From assembly GCA_946803585.1 (NCBI GenBank), contig CAMPEQ010000007.1, positions 342,451 to 406,450 of the forward strand: a stretch of 64,000 nt of DNA, given 5' to 3'. Below are positions 44,538 through 52,408 of this stretch, piece by piece. Position 1 is the first letter of the stretch; each line of letters begins with the position of its first letter. Source of the stretch: an uncultured Actinomycetes bacterium (GTDB taxonomy: Bacteria > Actinomycetota > Actinomycetes > S36-B12 > UBA10799). Both the position numbers and the translations under genes were made by a program. The notes below the pieces were generated by a model. The model made no database searches. It was given only the letters and a program-made list of their open reading frames with translations, and was not told the origin of the DNA.

Positions 44538-46919
44538 CTATTGGCCTCTCACTGTTAGGCGGATTCCGCGCCAGGGATTGACGGCGTAACCCGGGACTGT
44601 CTGGGGGGTGACTCCAACAGCTGATAGCCACATCTGGTACGCCGTTGCGGTGACAACTCCGCCATGCCAGCGGCGCCATACGATCGAGGGATCTTCTAGC
44701 GGCGGCGGTGGTGCGATCGTGTCAGTTATCTCCACGACGTTACCGCCCTGGTCGAGTGTGCCCCACGGTGACCGAGTCAATGCCTGCCCGACCGTGCTCA
44801 TGTTCCCGTCGTAGATATCTTCCAGAGGTACGAACGGCGTGGCTGCGCACTGTGCGGTGGTGAACTGCGATGGACACCAATCAGGAGCCACACCGGGCAC
44901 TGCCTCGAACGAGGCCAACGGCTGGATCCCGGAGTTGGTGACGTTGCCGTTGACATCCAAAACCGTTGAGGAAGGCTGTTCACCTTCCGGGCAGCCGGAG
45001 ACATCAACTGGACAGTTCACGTAGAGACCAGGGTTCGTCGGGTAGTCCCAGTAGGAGTGCTTACCGCCACCCTTTGGATCAAAATAGGCTGCCTTGATCC
45101 ACTCGTTCTGACTCGAAACCGCGAAACCGGACTTGGAACGCCTTTTCGCCTTGCGCTTACTCATCTTGTACATGCCGGTCTTGGTCTTGGGCGACAGTCG
45201 CACTTTGTATGTAGTGCGCTTCAGCTTGCTACCCGTGACTGTTGAGATGGTTCGAGTCTTCTTCTTGATGACTCGACCATTATCTAGGGAGTTTGCCAGG
45301 CGTGCCGCACGCGTGAAGTCTGCAACGTTGTACGGCTTGTCTGCCCATTCCGGAGACGCAACGTAGTAGCGCTGCCCCTTCGGTGCGCGCTTGTTTCGGT
45401 TGACCGAGCCGTACTTGGGCCATACCCGGGAGCTCTGCGCGGCATCCCACAGATGGTGCTTGTTCCGGCCTTTGGGATCCACGGTATTCAGGAACGTGAC
45501 CCACTGGGCGACTGTCAACTCGGTCTCAGCGATTCCGTACTTGTAGCCGACGCGTCCGACCTTCATACAGGAAGTAGCGGATACGGCTTGGACCGCTGGG
45601 TCCGCGTTTAGGTCAATTGCGGCCCGAACCGCAGGGAAAGCCGCGGTGCATTCGGCCTTACTGCCATAGACATCGTTCCAGAACGGAATGATCCAGGCGT
45701 TCCGATTGCCGGGTGACTTAACCTTCACGGTATTGAGCTTGAGGACATCCGCTGAGGACTTCGGGCTAGGGAAGATCTCGGTAACTGAGTTCGATAGGAA
45801 GTTAGCGACGTACAGGAAGCCAGCAGCATCAGATGCGATCCCCATCGGACGTCTACCTGTATTTTCGATGACTCGCGACTTCCCACCGCGGCTCAATCTC
45901 GAGACGCTGTCGGCGCCGTTGTTCGTCGTGAATACTGCTCCGTGCGGATCGACCGTGATTCCGATCGGACGACGGCCGGTCCTTCCAAGGATCTTTGATT
46001 TCCCATTGGGCTTGATCTTTGAGACGTTTCGGGAGTTCCAGTTGGCTGTATAGAGATTGCCTGCATCATCGATCGCGATCCCCTGTGGCCATTTACCTGT
46101 CTTACCCAGCGTTGACGCCACACCACCTGGGGTGATCTTGGTGACACTGTTTGCGCCCTCGTTCGCGGTGTAGACGTTTCCAGCTGAATCAAGCGTGATA
46201 CCCAAAGGGTGGGTACCAGTTCCAGCAAGTGTCGTTGACACTCCCGCCGAGGTGATCTTGGTGACGGAAGAGTCGGCGTAGTTCGTGGTGTAGACGTTGC
46301 CCGCGGAATCGAGGGCGATATCGATCGGCTTGCTCCCCGTAGTTCCCAACACCGTCGAGACGCCCGCTGGGGTGATCTTCGTGACGGTGTTTGAACCGAG
46401 GTTGCTGGTGTAGGCATTGCCTACGGAGTCGATGGCGATACCGCGTGGCTTCTTACCTGTCGTACCCAGAATCGAAGACTTCCCAGAAGGAGTGATCTTC
46501 GATACGTTGTTTGAGCGGGTGTTTGCTGTGTAGACGTTTCCAAAGACATCGACAGCAATTCCGTCTGGACCCTTTCCGGTCTTGGCCAATACGGATGAAC
46601 TGCGGCGAGTCGCTCCGGAAGGCTTCACGTCCCCGCGCACCGTTACCTCGACATCGTCGGGGTTGGTGACATCTTCGACAGGTACCGGCAGCCCACTGGA
46701 CTGCGGCTCAGGTTCGGGTAGCGGTTCAGCTTCGGGCGCCGGAAGGGATTCAGGTTGGGAACTAGGTCCGGGGTCGAGCCCGAGTTCGGTCGACTGTGAG
46801 GGTGCCGGGTCGGATACAGCCGTGGCAGGCGGAGTGGAACTCATTACCGCCGCAGCTATCGCTGCCGAAACCACAACTACTGTTGCCTGCCGGTACCGAC
46901 CAACGAGACTTCTCGTCAT
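44538..46919 (-). CDS. Secreted NHL seven-bladed propeller fused to an FGE/SUMF-like domain
   Basis: 793 residues. Signal peptide 1-34; Pro/Glu-rich spacer to about 95; seven 40-residue NHL/Vgb-type repeats (111-390), each like GIAIDSVGNAYTSNLGSNTV followed by TKITPAG; then a formylglycine-generating-enzyme-like domain (about 405-793) with ETELTVAQWVTFLNTVDPKG, VSSQNEWIKAAYFDPKGGGK, SPWGTLDQGGNVVEI and the terminal WRGIRLTV. The FGE active-site cysteines near the end are absent, so it is probably a non-catalytic lectin-like version. The repeats would form a closed propeller outside the cell. Neither neighbour suggests a partner. Possible roles are binding or structural. Confidence 0.85.
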   Translation of the reverse strand: MTRSLVGRYRQATVVVVSAAIAAAVMSSTPPATAVSDPAPSQSTELGLDPGPSSQPESLPAPEAEPLPEPEPQSSGLPVPVEDVTNPDDVEVTVRGDVKPSGATRRSSSVLAKTGKGPDGIAVDVFGNVYTANTRSNNVSKITPSGKSSILGTTGKKPRGIAIDSVGNAYTSNLGSNTVTKITPAGVSTVLGTTGSKPIDIALDSAGNVYTTNYADSSVTKITSAGVSTTLAGTGTHPLGITLDSAGNVYTANEGANSVTKITPGGVASTLGKTGKWPQGIAIDDAGNLYTANWNSRNVSKIKPNGKSKILGRTGRRPIGITVDPHGAVFTTNNGADSVSRLSRGGKSRVIENTGRRPMGIASDAAGFLYVANFLSNSVTEIFPSPKSSADVLKLNTVKVKSPGNRNAWIIPFWNDVYGSKAECTAAFPAVRAAIDLNADPAVQAVSATSCMKVGRVGYKYGIAETELTVAQWVTFLNTVDPKGRNKHHLWDAAQSSRVWPKYGSVNRNKRAPKGQRYYVASPEWADKPYNVADFTRAARLANSLDNGRVIKKKTRTISTVTGSKLKRTTYKVRLSPKTKTGMYKMSKRKAKRRSKSGFAVSSQNEWIKAAYFDPKGGGKHSYWDYPTNPGLYVNCPVDVSGCPEGEQPSSTVLDVNGNVTNSGIQPLASFEAVPGVAPDWCPSQFTTAQCAATPFVPLEDIYDGNMSTVGQALTRSPWGTLDQGGNVVEITDTIAPPPPLEDPSIVWRRWHGGVVTATAYQMWLSAVGVTPQTVPGYAVNPWRGIRLTVRGQ
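45750..46589 (-). repeat. Seven 120-bp tandem coding repeats (NHL blades)
   Basis: The 7 x 40-residue blades are exactly in register (GP-DGIAVD, KPRGIAID, KPIDIALD, HPLGITLD, WPQGIAID, RPIGITVD, RPMGIASD starting at residues 117, 157, 197, 237, 277, 317 and 357). They remain recognisable at DNA level, for example in recurring GTGATCTT(G/C)GTGAC segments. The absence of any indel across seven units points to fairly recent duplication or strong selection. Confidence 0.85.
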
Positions 46920-47145
46920 GAATTCCTAGCCTTCCAGCGCGTAGACAAAGAGCGAGATGACATCGGCTTGTTCCCGCAGCGCTAGCACCTCCGGCGAGTA
47001 GCCCCGCGGAGCAGATGTCAGGATCGGATAATTGCATTGATCAGACACCTATCGCGCGGTGGATGGTGGTGAATAGCTATCCAATGTCCGCCTAGCGCGT
47101 CGTCACGTCCGGTCGCAGATTGTTAGAGCTTGAGCCACCGCTCCG

Positions 47146-47907
47146 CTACGGGGAAGCATTTGCTGATGGTCTCCATAACTCCGCTAGGACAGGTGCGTGG
47201 TCGGATCTTCCTGACTCGACCCAACGCTCCCATTCTCCGACCTGCACTGCGCCTACCGCTTCCGCTAAATCCACTGATGCGAAAATGAAGTCGCAGTGGT
47301 AGCCGAACTCCTCGCCTCCACGCCCGATCCAGCGAAGTGTCATCTCTGGCTCGCTACCGTGGTCTATCCCGTTCACCTCGTGGTAGAGCGACACGAGGCC
47401 GATTCTCTCTGCCAACCTGACGTTCTCGGCATGCTCGGGAATCCGTGGTCCTTGCGCAGAGGCATTAAGGTCACCCGCAAGTACGACCGGCACGTTCGTG
47501 TCGCGCCCACCGAGGAACTCTAGGATCTTGGTGAACTGTTCGTGGTACTTCAACGGAGCACCAGTCAGCGCCCACACACCTGCCAGGTCGAGGACGTGAC
47601 GCCCCAACGAATCAAGAACCTTCACAAAGACCATGTTCGAGAAGTCGGGGTCATCCGGCGACTCATGAAGCTGCCAGCCATTGAATGCGACAACTGCCAG
47701 TCCCTTCTTCGAGGGACCTTTGAACCGAAACTGGGCGAACTTTGCTAGGTCGGACTCCGCGCACTCCTGCAGAACCAACAGATCGCAGGCCAGTTCGTCG
47801 ATAGCGGCCTGCTTCGCATGTAGACCCATCCGGCAGTTCCACGTCGCGATTCGAGCCCCTAGCGGCACCTTCACCCCATCCGCATCCTGATTGGCTTCGA
47901 CTCCCAT
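47146..47907 (-). CDS. Endonuclease/exonuclease/phosphatase (EEP) family protein
   Basis: About 253 residues from ATG 47907. EEP landmarks: RIATWNCRMGLHAKQAAIDE, LLVLQECAESDL with the Mg2+-binding Glu, VLAGDLNASAQG with Asp and Asn, CDFIFASVDL, and SGRSDHAPVLAEL with the SDH catalytic pair. The family includes DNases, phosphodiesterases and phosphatases; no signal peptide is seen, so it acts in the cytosol. The frame stays open to 48048, but those 47 codons are antisense to an OB-fold remnant and lack homology, so I use 47907, where GAGG precedes the ATG closely. Confidence 0.85.
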   Translation of the reverse strand: MGVEANQDADGVKVPLGARIATWNCRMGLHAKQAAIDELACDLLVLQECAESDLAKFAQFRFKGPSKKGLAVVAFNGWQLHESPDDPDFSNMVFVKVLDSLGRHVLDLAGVWALTGAPLKYHEQFTKILEFLGGRDTNVPVVLAGDLNASAQGPRIPEHAENVRLAERIGLVSLYHEVNGIDHGSEPEMTLRWIGRGGEEFGYHCDFIFASVDLAEAVGAVQVGEWERWVESGRSDHAPVLAELWRPSANASP

Positions 47908-47974
47908 ATCCTCACCGTATTGCGACTCGACGGGCAACCTCTGCTCCAACGACAGCTCAGAGACCCGTCGAAAC

Positions 47975-48285
47975 ATGCCTGGAGCCATCAACTGGTCGCA
48001 AGCCGACCGGTACATCGGAAAGACAGTGACGGTGAAAGGACCCGTCAAGTCGGTGCGCTACCAACCGAGTTCAACCGGTAAACCCACATTCCTCAACGTG
48101 GACAAGGACTACCCGAACTCCGATCGTATTGCGGTCGTGATTTCGGGCAAGAACCGTGCCAAGTTCTCTCCAAGCCTGAGAACACTTACAGCTACGAGAC
48201 CGTTTGCGTCACCGCGCCCGTCGGCACGTATCAAGGAGTCACTCAGATGACAGTGACGAAACCGCAACAGATCAAAGCTCTCTAG
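47975..48285 (+). pseudogene. Frameshifted OB-fold (nucleic-acid-binding-like) domain protein remnant
   Basis: Frame one gives MPGAINWSQADRYIGKTVTV, then KGPVKSVRYQPSSTGKPTFL, NVDKDYPNSDRIAVVISGKN, RAKFSPS. After about 48174 the homology continues one frame away: PENTYSYETVCVTAPVGTYQ, then GVTQMTVTKPQQIKAL, stop at 48283-48285. Restoring one base between 48171 and 48176 joins them into a domain like the OB-fold of bacterial proteins containing VxGPVVxTxYxxSSxGKPTFLN. It has no signal peptide and the 5' end is antisense to the EEP gene, so it is also N-terminally cut. Sequencing error is the main alternative. Confidence 0.65.
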
Positions 48286-48370
48286 CCCCTTCAGAGGCAA
48301 TGTACTTGGCCCTAGCTTGAGGGCTCGTGCCAGGAGGTCCGACGATTGAACCCTGTCGCCCTCAGCATCG

Positions 48371-48415
48371 AATTGGGTGAGGCCCCATCCGTCGTGGATG
48401 GGGCCTCACCCAATT
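48371..48415. terminator. Perfect 20-bp hairpin
   Basis: AATTGGGTGAGGCCCCATC-C, loop GTCGT, and its exact complement: 20 bp without mismatch or bulge. It lies 105 bp beyond the end of nrdJ on the minus strand and 86 bp beyond the OB-fold remnant on the plus strand. There is no U-tract on either side, as is common for actinobacterial terminators. It is a good bidirectional terminator candidate. Confidence 0.7.
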
Positions 48416-48429
48416 CAAACTAGAAAGAC

Positions 48430-48510
48430 CGGACATCGAGTGACCCGTTCTCGGACATTGGTGGCCAGAAATCGGACATTAGTGGCCTGCCACGAGGGGA
48501 CATTGTTTGT
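48430..48510. repeat. Short direct repeats resembling an IS21-type transposon end
   Basis: CGGACAT recurs at 48430, 48452 and 48473 with a degenerate copy (GGGACAT) at 48497. The units are 21-24 bp and share GGCCA or GTGGCC after the core. Read leftward, units look like GGCCACTAATGTCCGATTTC, GGCCACCAATGTCCGAGAA. Serial 20-bp units with TGTCC and GGCCA are the style of IS21-family ends, where IstA binds several copies. No transposase gene is present, so this would be a solo remnant. Confidence 0.5.
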
Positions 48511-48519
48511 CCATTTACA

Positions 48520-51438
48520 TCACGAGCAGCCTGAGGTACTCCCGCAGCCTTCGCAGACGTAGCAGCTACCTGCTGGACGCATCTTGATCCCGCAGGTGAA
48601 GCACAACGGAGCATCCGCTGCCTTACCTTGGATGGCCTCGAGCAGCTCTGTTGACGAGTGCACCTGCGGAGGAGTCGCTGGCGTGTGCACCGGTGGAGTC
48701 TTCGACTCTGCGGGTGCGGGAGCACTCGCAGAAAGCTCCTCGGGAGCAGCACTTGCACCTTCGATCGCCGACGGAGCACCGTATGACTGACTCACCTGCT
48801 CGGAACGCTCCTCAGCGGTGAAGATGCCCAGGCCTTCGCGAGTCTCCTTCGGTAGGAAGTCCAGTGCGAGTCGCCGGAAGATGTAGTCCATGATCGACTG
48901 CGCCATGCGAACGTCGGGATCATCGGTCATACCGGCTGGCTCGAACCGCATATTGGTGAACTTCTGCACGTACTGCTCGAGTGGCACTCCGTACTGGAGT
49001 CCGATTGACACCGCGATCGAGAACGCGTCCATCATTCCGGCAAGCGTTGAACCCTGCTTGCTCATCTTGAGGAAGATCTCGCCGAGACCGTTGTCGGGGT
49101 AGTTCGACGCCGTCATGTATCCCTCGGCACCACCAACACTGAACGAGACCGTGCGGGCCGGGCGTGACTTGGGCAGGCGCTTGCGAACTGGACGGTACTC
49201 AACTTTGACTTCAGCCTCGGGCTCGGCGTCCTTGGACTTGCCCTTCGCATCATTAAGCGGCTGACCCACCTTGCAGTTATCGCGGTAGATCGCCAATGCC
49301 TTAAGACCCATGGTCCATCCGGCTAGGTAGATCTCCTCAACTTCCGCGATCGTCGAAGTCTCCGGCATGTTGACCGTCTTAGAGATGGCTCCCGAGATGA
49401 ACGGCTGGACTGCGCCCATCATCCGCACGTGACCCATTGGTGGGATGGCCCGCTCACCCATCGCGCAGTCAAAGACTGAATAGTGCTCAGGCTTCAGGCC
49501 TGGAGCGTCAATAACGTGGCCCTTCTCCGCAATGTGCTCGATGATTGCTTCAACGGTCTCGCCACTGTAGCCAAGCTTGCGCAGCGCCCGAGGGATCGTC
49601 TGGTTGACGATCTGCATTGAACCGCCACCAACAAGCTTCTTGAACTTGACGAGAGAGAAGTCCGGCTCGACACCCGTCGTGTCGCAATCCATCATGAATC
49701 CGATGGTTCCGGTTGGAGCCAGCACCGAAGCCTGGGCATTACGCCAGCCATTCTCGGAGCCGATCTCCAAACACTGCTCCCAGACCTTGGTGGCCTCTCG
49801 CAAGACATCGCGATCCAGCGTACTGACGGAACGTACGGTGTCCGTTGCGGATGAGTGCTTTCGCATCACTCTGGCGTGTGCCTCGGCGTTGCGCGCGTAG
49901 CCCTCGTATGGACCAACGATTCCAGCCAACTCGGCTGAACGCTTGTAAGCCGTTCCTGTCATAAGACTCGTGATACCGGCGGCAAGTGCCCGGCCACCGT
50001 CAGAGTCGTATGCCAAACCGGTCGCCATCAATAGGGCCCCGAGATTTGCATAACCGATACCTAGCTGGCGGTAGTCACGAGTTGTGTCGCCGATTGCGTC
50101 TGTGGGGAAATCAGCAAAGCAGATCGAGATGTCCATCGCGGTGATTACGAACTCGACTGCCTTTGCGAACTTCGTCGCCGCAAAGCTGCCATCGTCGTTC
50201 AAGAACTTCAGGAGATTCAAGCTCGCGAGGTTGCATGAGGAGTTGTCTAGACTCATGTACTCCGAGCACGGGTTAGACGCGGTGATCCGACCGGTCTCCG
50301 GGTTGGTGTGCCAGTCGTTGATCGTGTCGTCGTACTGGATGCCCGGATCAGCACACGCCCACGCGGCTTCGCAAATCTTGTCAAAGAGGGTGCGGGCGTC
50401 GACCTCTTCGATGACCGAACCGTCCGTACGTGACCGCAGACCGAACTTCTCTTTGGCCTCGACCGAGCGCATGAACTCATCAGACACTCGAACCGAGTTG
50501 TTGGCGTTCTGGTACTGGACGCTAACAATGTCACGTCCGCCGAGGTCCATGTCATAGCCGGCATCCCGAAGTGCGCGGATCTTGTCCTCTTCCCGCCACT
50601 TCGTTTCGACGAACTCCTCAATGTCGGGATGGTCAACATCCAGGACGACCATCTTCGCGGCGCGACGGGTCGCGCCACCTGACTTGATCGTCCCAGCCGA
50701 TGCGTCAGCTCCACGCATAAACGAAACCGGGCCACTGGCGGTTCCGCCGGAGGAACGGAGTAGTTCCTTGCTAGAGCGAATCCGCGAGATGTTCAGACCT
50801 GCCCCGGAACCACCCTTGAAGATCAGGCCTTCTTCTCGGTACCAGTTGAGGATTGAGTCCATCGTGTCATCCACCGCGAGAATGAAACAGGCCGAGACTT
50901 GCTGCGGCGACGAGGTGCCAACGTTGAACCAGACCGGCGAGTTGAAGGAGAACACCTGGTGCAACAACATCCACGTGAGCTCGTGCTCGAAGATCTCTGC
51001 GTCGATATCAGAGTTGAAGTAACCGTTCTCTTTGCCTGCCCGAACATAGGTCAAGACGACCCTGTCAATCAGTTGCCGCAGGCTGCTCTCGCGCGACTCC
51101 GAACCGATCGCGCCACGGAAGTACTTAGTCGTGACGATCGTAGAAGCATTGAGGGACCAAGAACTCGGGAACTCGACTCCTCGCTGCTCGAATACCGTCT
51201 CGCCGGTCTTCCAGTTCGTCTGATGTACATCGCGGCGTTCCCACTCCACATCGTCGTATGGGTGCACGCCGGGAGTTGTGAAGAGCCGCTCAATCTGCAA
51301 CCCAGTGCGCGTCACTGTTACCTCCGGTTTGCGTGTCTTGGGGAGAGTCCGAGCCTCCGCCCCTGCTCCGTGACCAGCCGGATCTGTGACGGGATCTACT
51401 GCTCCGATGCCATCACCGGGGTTGGCTTGATCAGCCAT
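48520..51438 (-). CDS. nrdJ: Adenosylcobalamin-dependent ribonucleoside-diphosphate reductase (class II)
   Basis: 972 residues from ATG 51438, with a strong AAGGAGG site. Conserved elements include the substrate-site loop SPVWFNVGTSSPQQVSACFI, the glycine/arginine loop KGGSGAGLNISRIRS, the active-site segment NPCSEYMSLDNSSCNLASLN, APTGTIGFMMDCDTTGVEPD and the redox-active zinc-ribbon tail CFTCGIKMRPAGSCYVC with C-terminal GCGSTSGCS. It makes deoxyribonucleotides using B12 instead of a diiron or glycyl radical, so it works with or without oxygen. It is downstream of nrdR; the 122-bp gap shows no B12 riboswitch. The tandem NrdR boxes upstream of nrdR probably control both genes. Confidence 0.95.
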   Translation of the reverse strand: MADQANPGDGIGAVDPVTDPAGHGAGAEARTLPKTRKPEVTVTRTGLQIERLFTTPGVHPYDDVEWERRDVHQTNWKTGETVFEQRGVEFPSSWSLNASTIVTTKYFRGAIGSESRESSLRQLIDRVVLTYVRAGKENGYFNSDIDAEIFEHELTWMLLHQVFSFNSPVWFNVGTSSPQQVSACFILAVDDTMDSILNWYREEGLIFKGGSGAGLNISRIRSSKELLRSSGGTASGPVSFMRGADASAGTIKSGGATRRAAKMVVLDVDHPDIEEFVETKWREEDKIRALRDAGYDMDLGGRDIVSVQYQNANNSVRVSDEFMRSVEAKEKFGLRSRTDGSVIEEVDARTLFDKICEAAWACADPGIQYDDTINDWHTNPETGRITASNPCSEYMSLDNSSCNLASLNLLKFLNDDGSFAATKFAKAVEFVITAMDISICFADFPTDAIGDTTRDYRQLGIGYANLGALLMATGLAYDSDGGRALAAGITSLMTGTAYKRSAELAGIVGPYEGYARNAEAHARVMRKHSSATDTVRSVSTLDRDVLREATKVWEQCLEIGSENGWRNAQASVLAPTGTIGFMMDCDTTGVEPDFSLVKFKKLVGGGSMQIVNQTIPRALRKLGYSGETVEAIIEHIAEKGHVIDAPGLKPEHYSVFDCAMGERAIPPMGHVRMMGAVQPFISGAISKTVNMPETSTIAEVEEIYLAGWTMGLKALAIYRDNCKVGQPLNDAKGKSKDAEPEAEVKVEYRPVRKRLPKSRPARTVSFSVGGAEGYMTASNYPDNGLGEIFLKMSKQGSTLAGMMDAFSIAVSIGLQYGVPLEQYVQKFTNMRFEPAGMTDDPDVRMAQSIMDYIFRRLALDFLPKETREGLGIFTAEERSEQVSQSYGAPSAIEGASAAPEELSASAPAPAESKTPPVHTPATPPQVHSSTELLEAIQGKAADAPLCFTCGIKMRPAGSCYVCEGCGSTSGCS

Positions 51439-51560
51439 TTTGGCCTCCTTCAGGGGCACTGATGCGCTGCCGTCGGATGGCAACGCGTTCTTCGTTTGGT
51501 TGTGTTAAGTCGAGCTATTGAGTTGGTTGACTTCGCTGGGACTGGCTTACTGTCTGGTGG

Positions 51561-52130
51561 TTAGGGGGACTTCGATTCGAGCTTCCTACTGGCCTTCTGA
51601 TTCGTCTGAGACTGACCTGGTTTCTGCGTCACATCTGTCCGAGCTTCGGAAGAGTTATCTTCTGCACGCAAGCGCGCTGCTGATTCACGCTCAACTCGCA
51701 GGAGCGTGACCTCTGCTTCGAAATCCTCTAGGGAGTCGAAGTCGCGGTAGACAGAAGCGAATCGCAGGTATGCGACCTCGTCGAGACTCCGCAGCGGTCC
51801 GAGAATCGCCATGCCAACCTCGCGGGCCGGAACTTCCGGGTTCCCCAGTGCTCGGACCGCGTCCTCGACTGTCTGGGCCAACACAGCGAGGTCATCGTCA
51901 CTAACTGGCCTACCTTGACAGGCCTTTCGAACGCCGGACGCTACTTTGCTTCGACTGAATGGCTCGAGCACACCACTACGCTTCTGAACCTGCAGAGACG
52001 CTGTCTCCACTGTGGTGAAGCGTCGGGAACAGCTCGGGCATTGACGACGTCGGCGTATAGCCGCTCCGTCATCAGCGGTCCGACTGTCAACGACACGGGA
52101 ATCGTCGTGGTGGCAATAGGGACAGTGCAT
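51561..52130 (-). CDS. nrdR: Transcriptional repressor NrdR
   Basis: 189 residues. N-terminal zinc ribbon with Cys3, Cys6, Cys31 and Cys34 ([25 protein letters not shown]), then an ATP-cone ([20 protein letters not shown] to [19 protein letters not shown]). It binds NrdR boxes in a nucleotide-dependent way and represses ribonucleotide reductase genes. The tail beyond about 150 is a disordered Ser/Glu/Gln-rich extension, longer than in many relatives. It is first in the nrdR-nrdJ unit, and two matching boxes 32 bp apart lie 85-130 bp upstream. Confidence 0.95.
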   Translation of the reverse strand: MHCPYCHHDDSRVVDSRTADDGAAIRRRRQCPSCSRRFTTVETASLQVQKRSGVLEPFSRSKVASGVRKACQGRPVSDDDLAVLAQTVEDAVRALGNPEVPAREVGMAILGPLRSLDEVAYLRFASVYRDFDSLEDFEAEVTLLRVERESAARLRAEDNSSEARTDVTQKPGQSQTNQKASRKLESKSP

Positions 52131-52215
52131 GTTCCGAACGCCTCCAAATCGGTCAAATTATCGTTCCTGGGGATAAAACTGGGGATCTCCTGGGGAGAAC
52201 CTGTGTGCCACTAGC

Positions 52216-52227
52216 CACAACCTGTGG
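52216..52227. promoter_or_regulatory. Putative NrdR box, first copy
   Basis: CACAACCTGTGG, a partial dyad upstream of nrdR. Together with the second copy at 52248-52259 it follows CAC-AC-TGTGG. The start-to-start distance is 32 bp, three helical turns, the spacing expected for tandem NrdR boxes. Confidence 0.65.
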
Positions 52228-52247
52228 ACTAGTTACACCCTTGTAAG

Positions 52248-52259
52248 CACTACATGTGG
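52248..52259. promoter_or_regulatory. Putative NrdR box, second copy
   Basis: CACTACATGTGG, in the flank GCACTACATGTGGTGG, a better dyad than the first copy and close to the NrdR consensus as I remember it for Streptomyces. It would allow NrdR to autoregulate nrdR and nrdJ. Confidence 0.65.
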
Positions 52260-52346
52260 TGGAACGGTAGGCGTAGTGACACAACTTCGCAAGCTGTTTG
52301 GGGTCAGTCGTTCGGTTGATATGTCTAACCGTGCGCGTAATCGCAG

Positions 52347-52374
52347 GTCAGCGGGTCAATATCCCGCCGCTGAC
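52347..52374 (-). terminator. Hairpin after the LysM gene
   Basis: GTCAGCGG and CCGCTGAC, an 8-bp perfect stem with a 12-nt loop, lies 35 bp beyond the stop of the LysM gene and upstream of the NrdR boxes. It probably separates this transcript from nrdR. No U-tract. Confidence 0.5.
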
Positions 52375-52408
52375 GACTTCTACACCGCGCGTGTCGCGCC
52401 CGGCCCTG

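Noticed and set aside
45750-46589. CRISPR array
   Set aside because: The 120-bp periodicity is in frame and encodes NHL blades; there are no short palindromic repeats with unique spacers and no cas genes.
47146-48048. Long N-terminus of the EEP protein (start 48048)
   Set aside because: The extra 47 residues are the antisense of a recognisable OB-fold domain and show no homology of their own.
48300-48365. tRNA gene or att-type tRNA fragment
   Set aside because: A GTTCAATC loop is present on the minus strand, but the T-stem does not pair and no anticodon arm can be folded.
51439-51560. Cobalamin riboswitch before B12-dependent nrdJ
   Set aside because: The gap is only 122 bp, shorter than the roughly 200-nt aptamer, and no B12-box-like sequence is visible.
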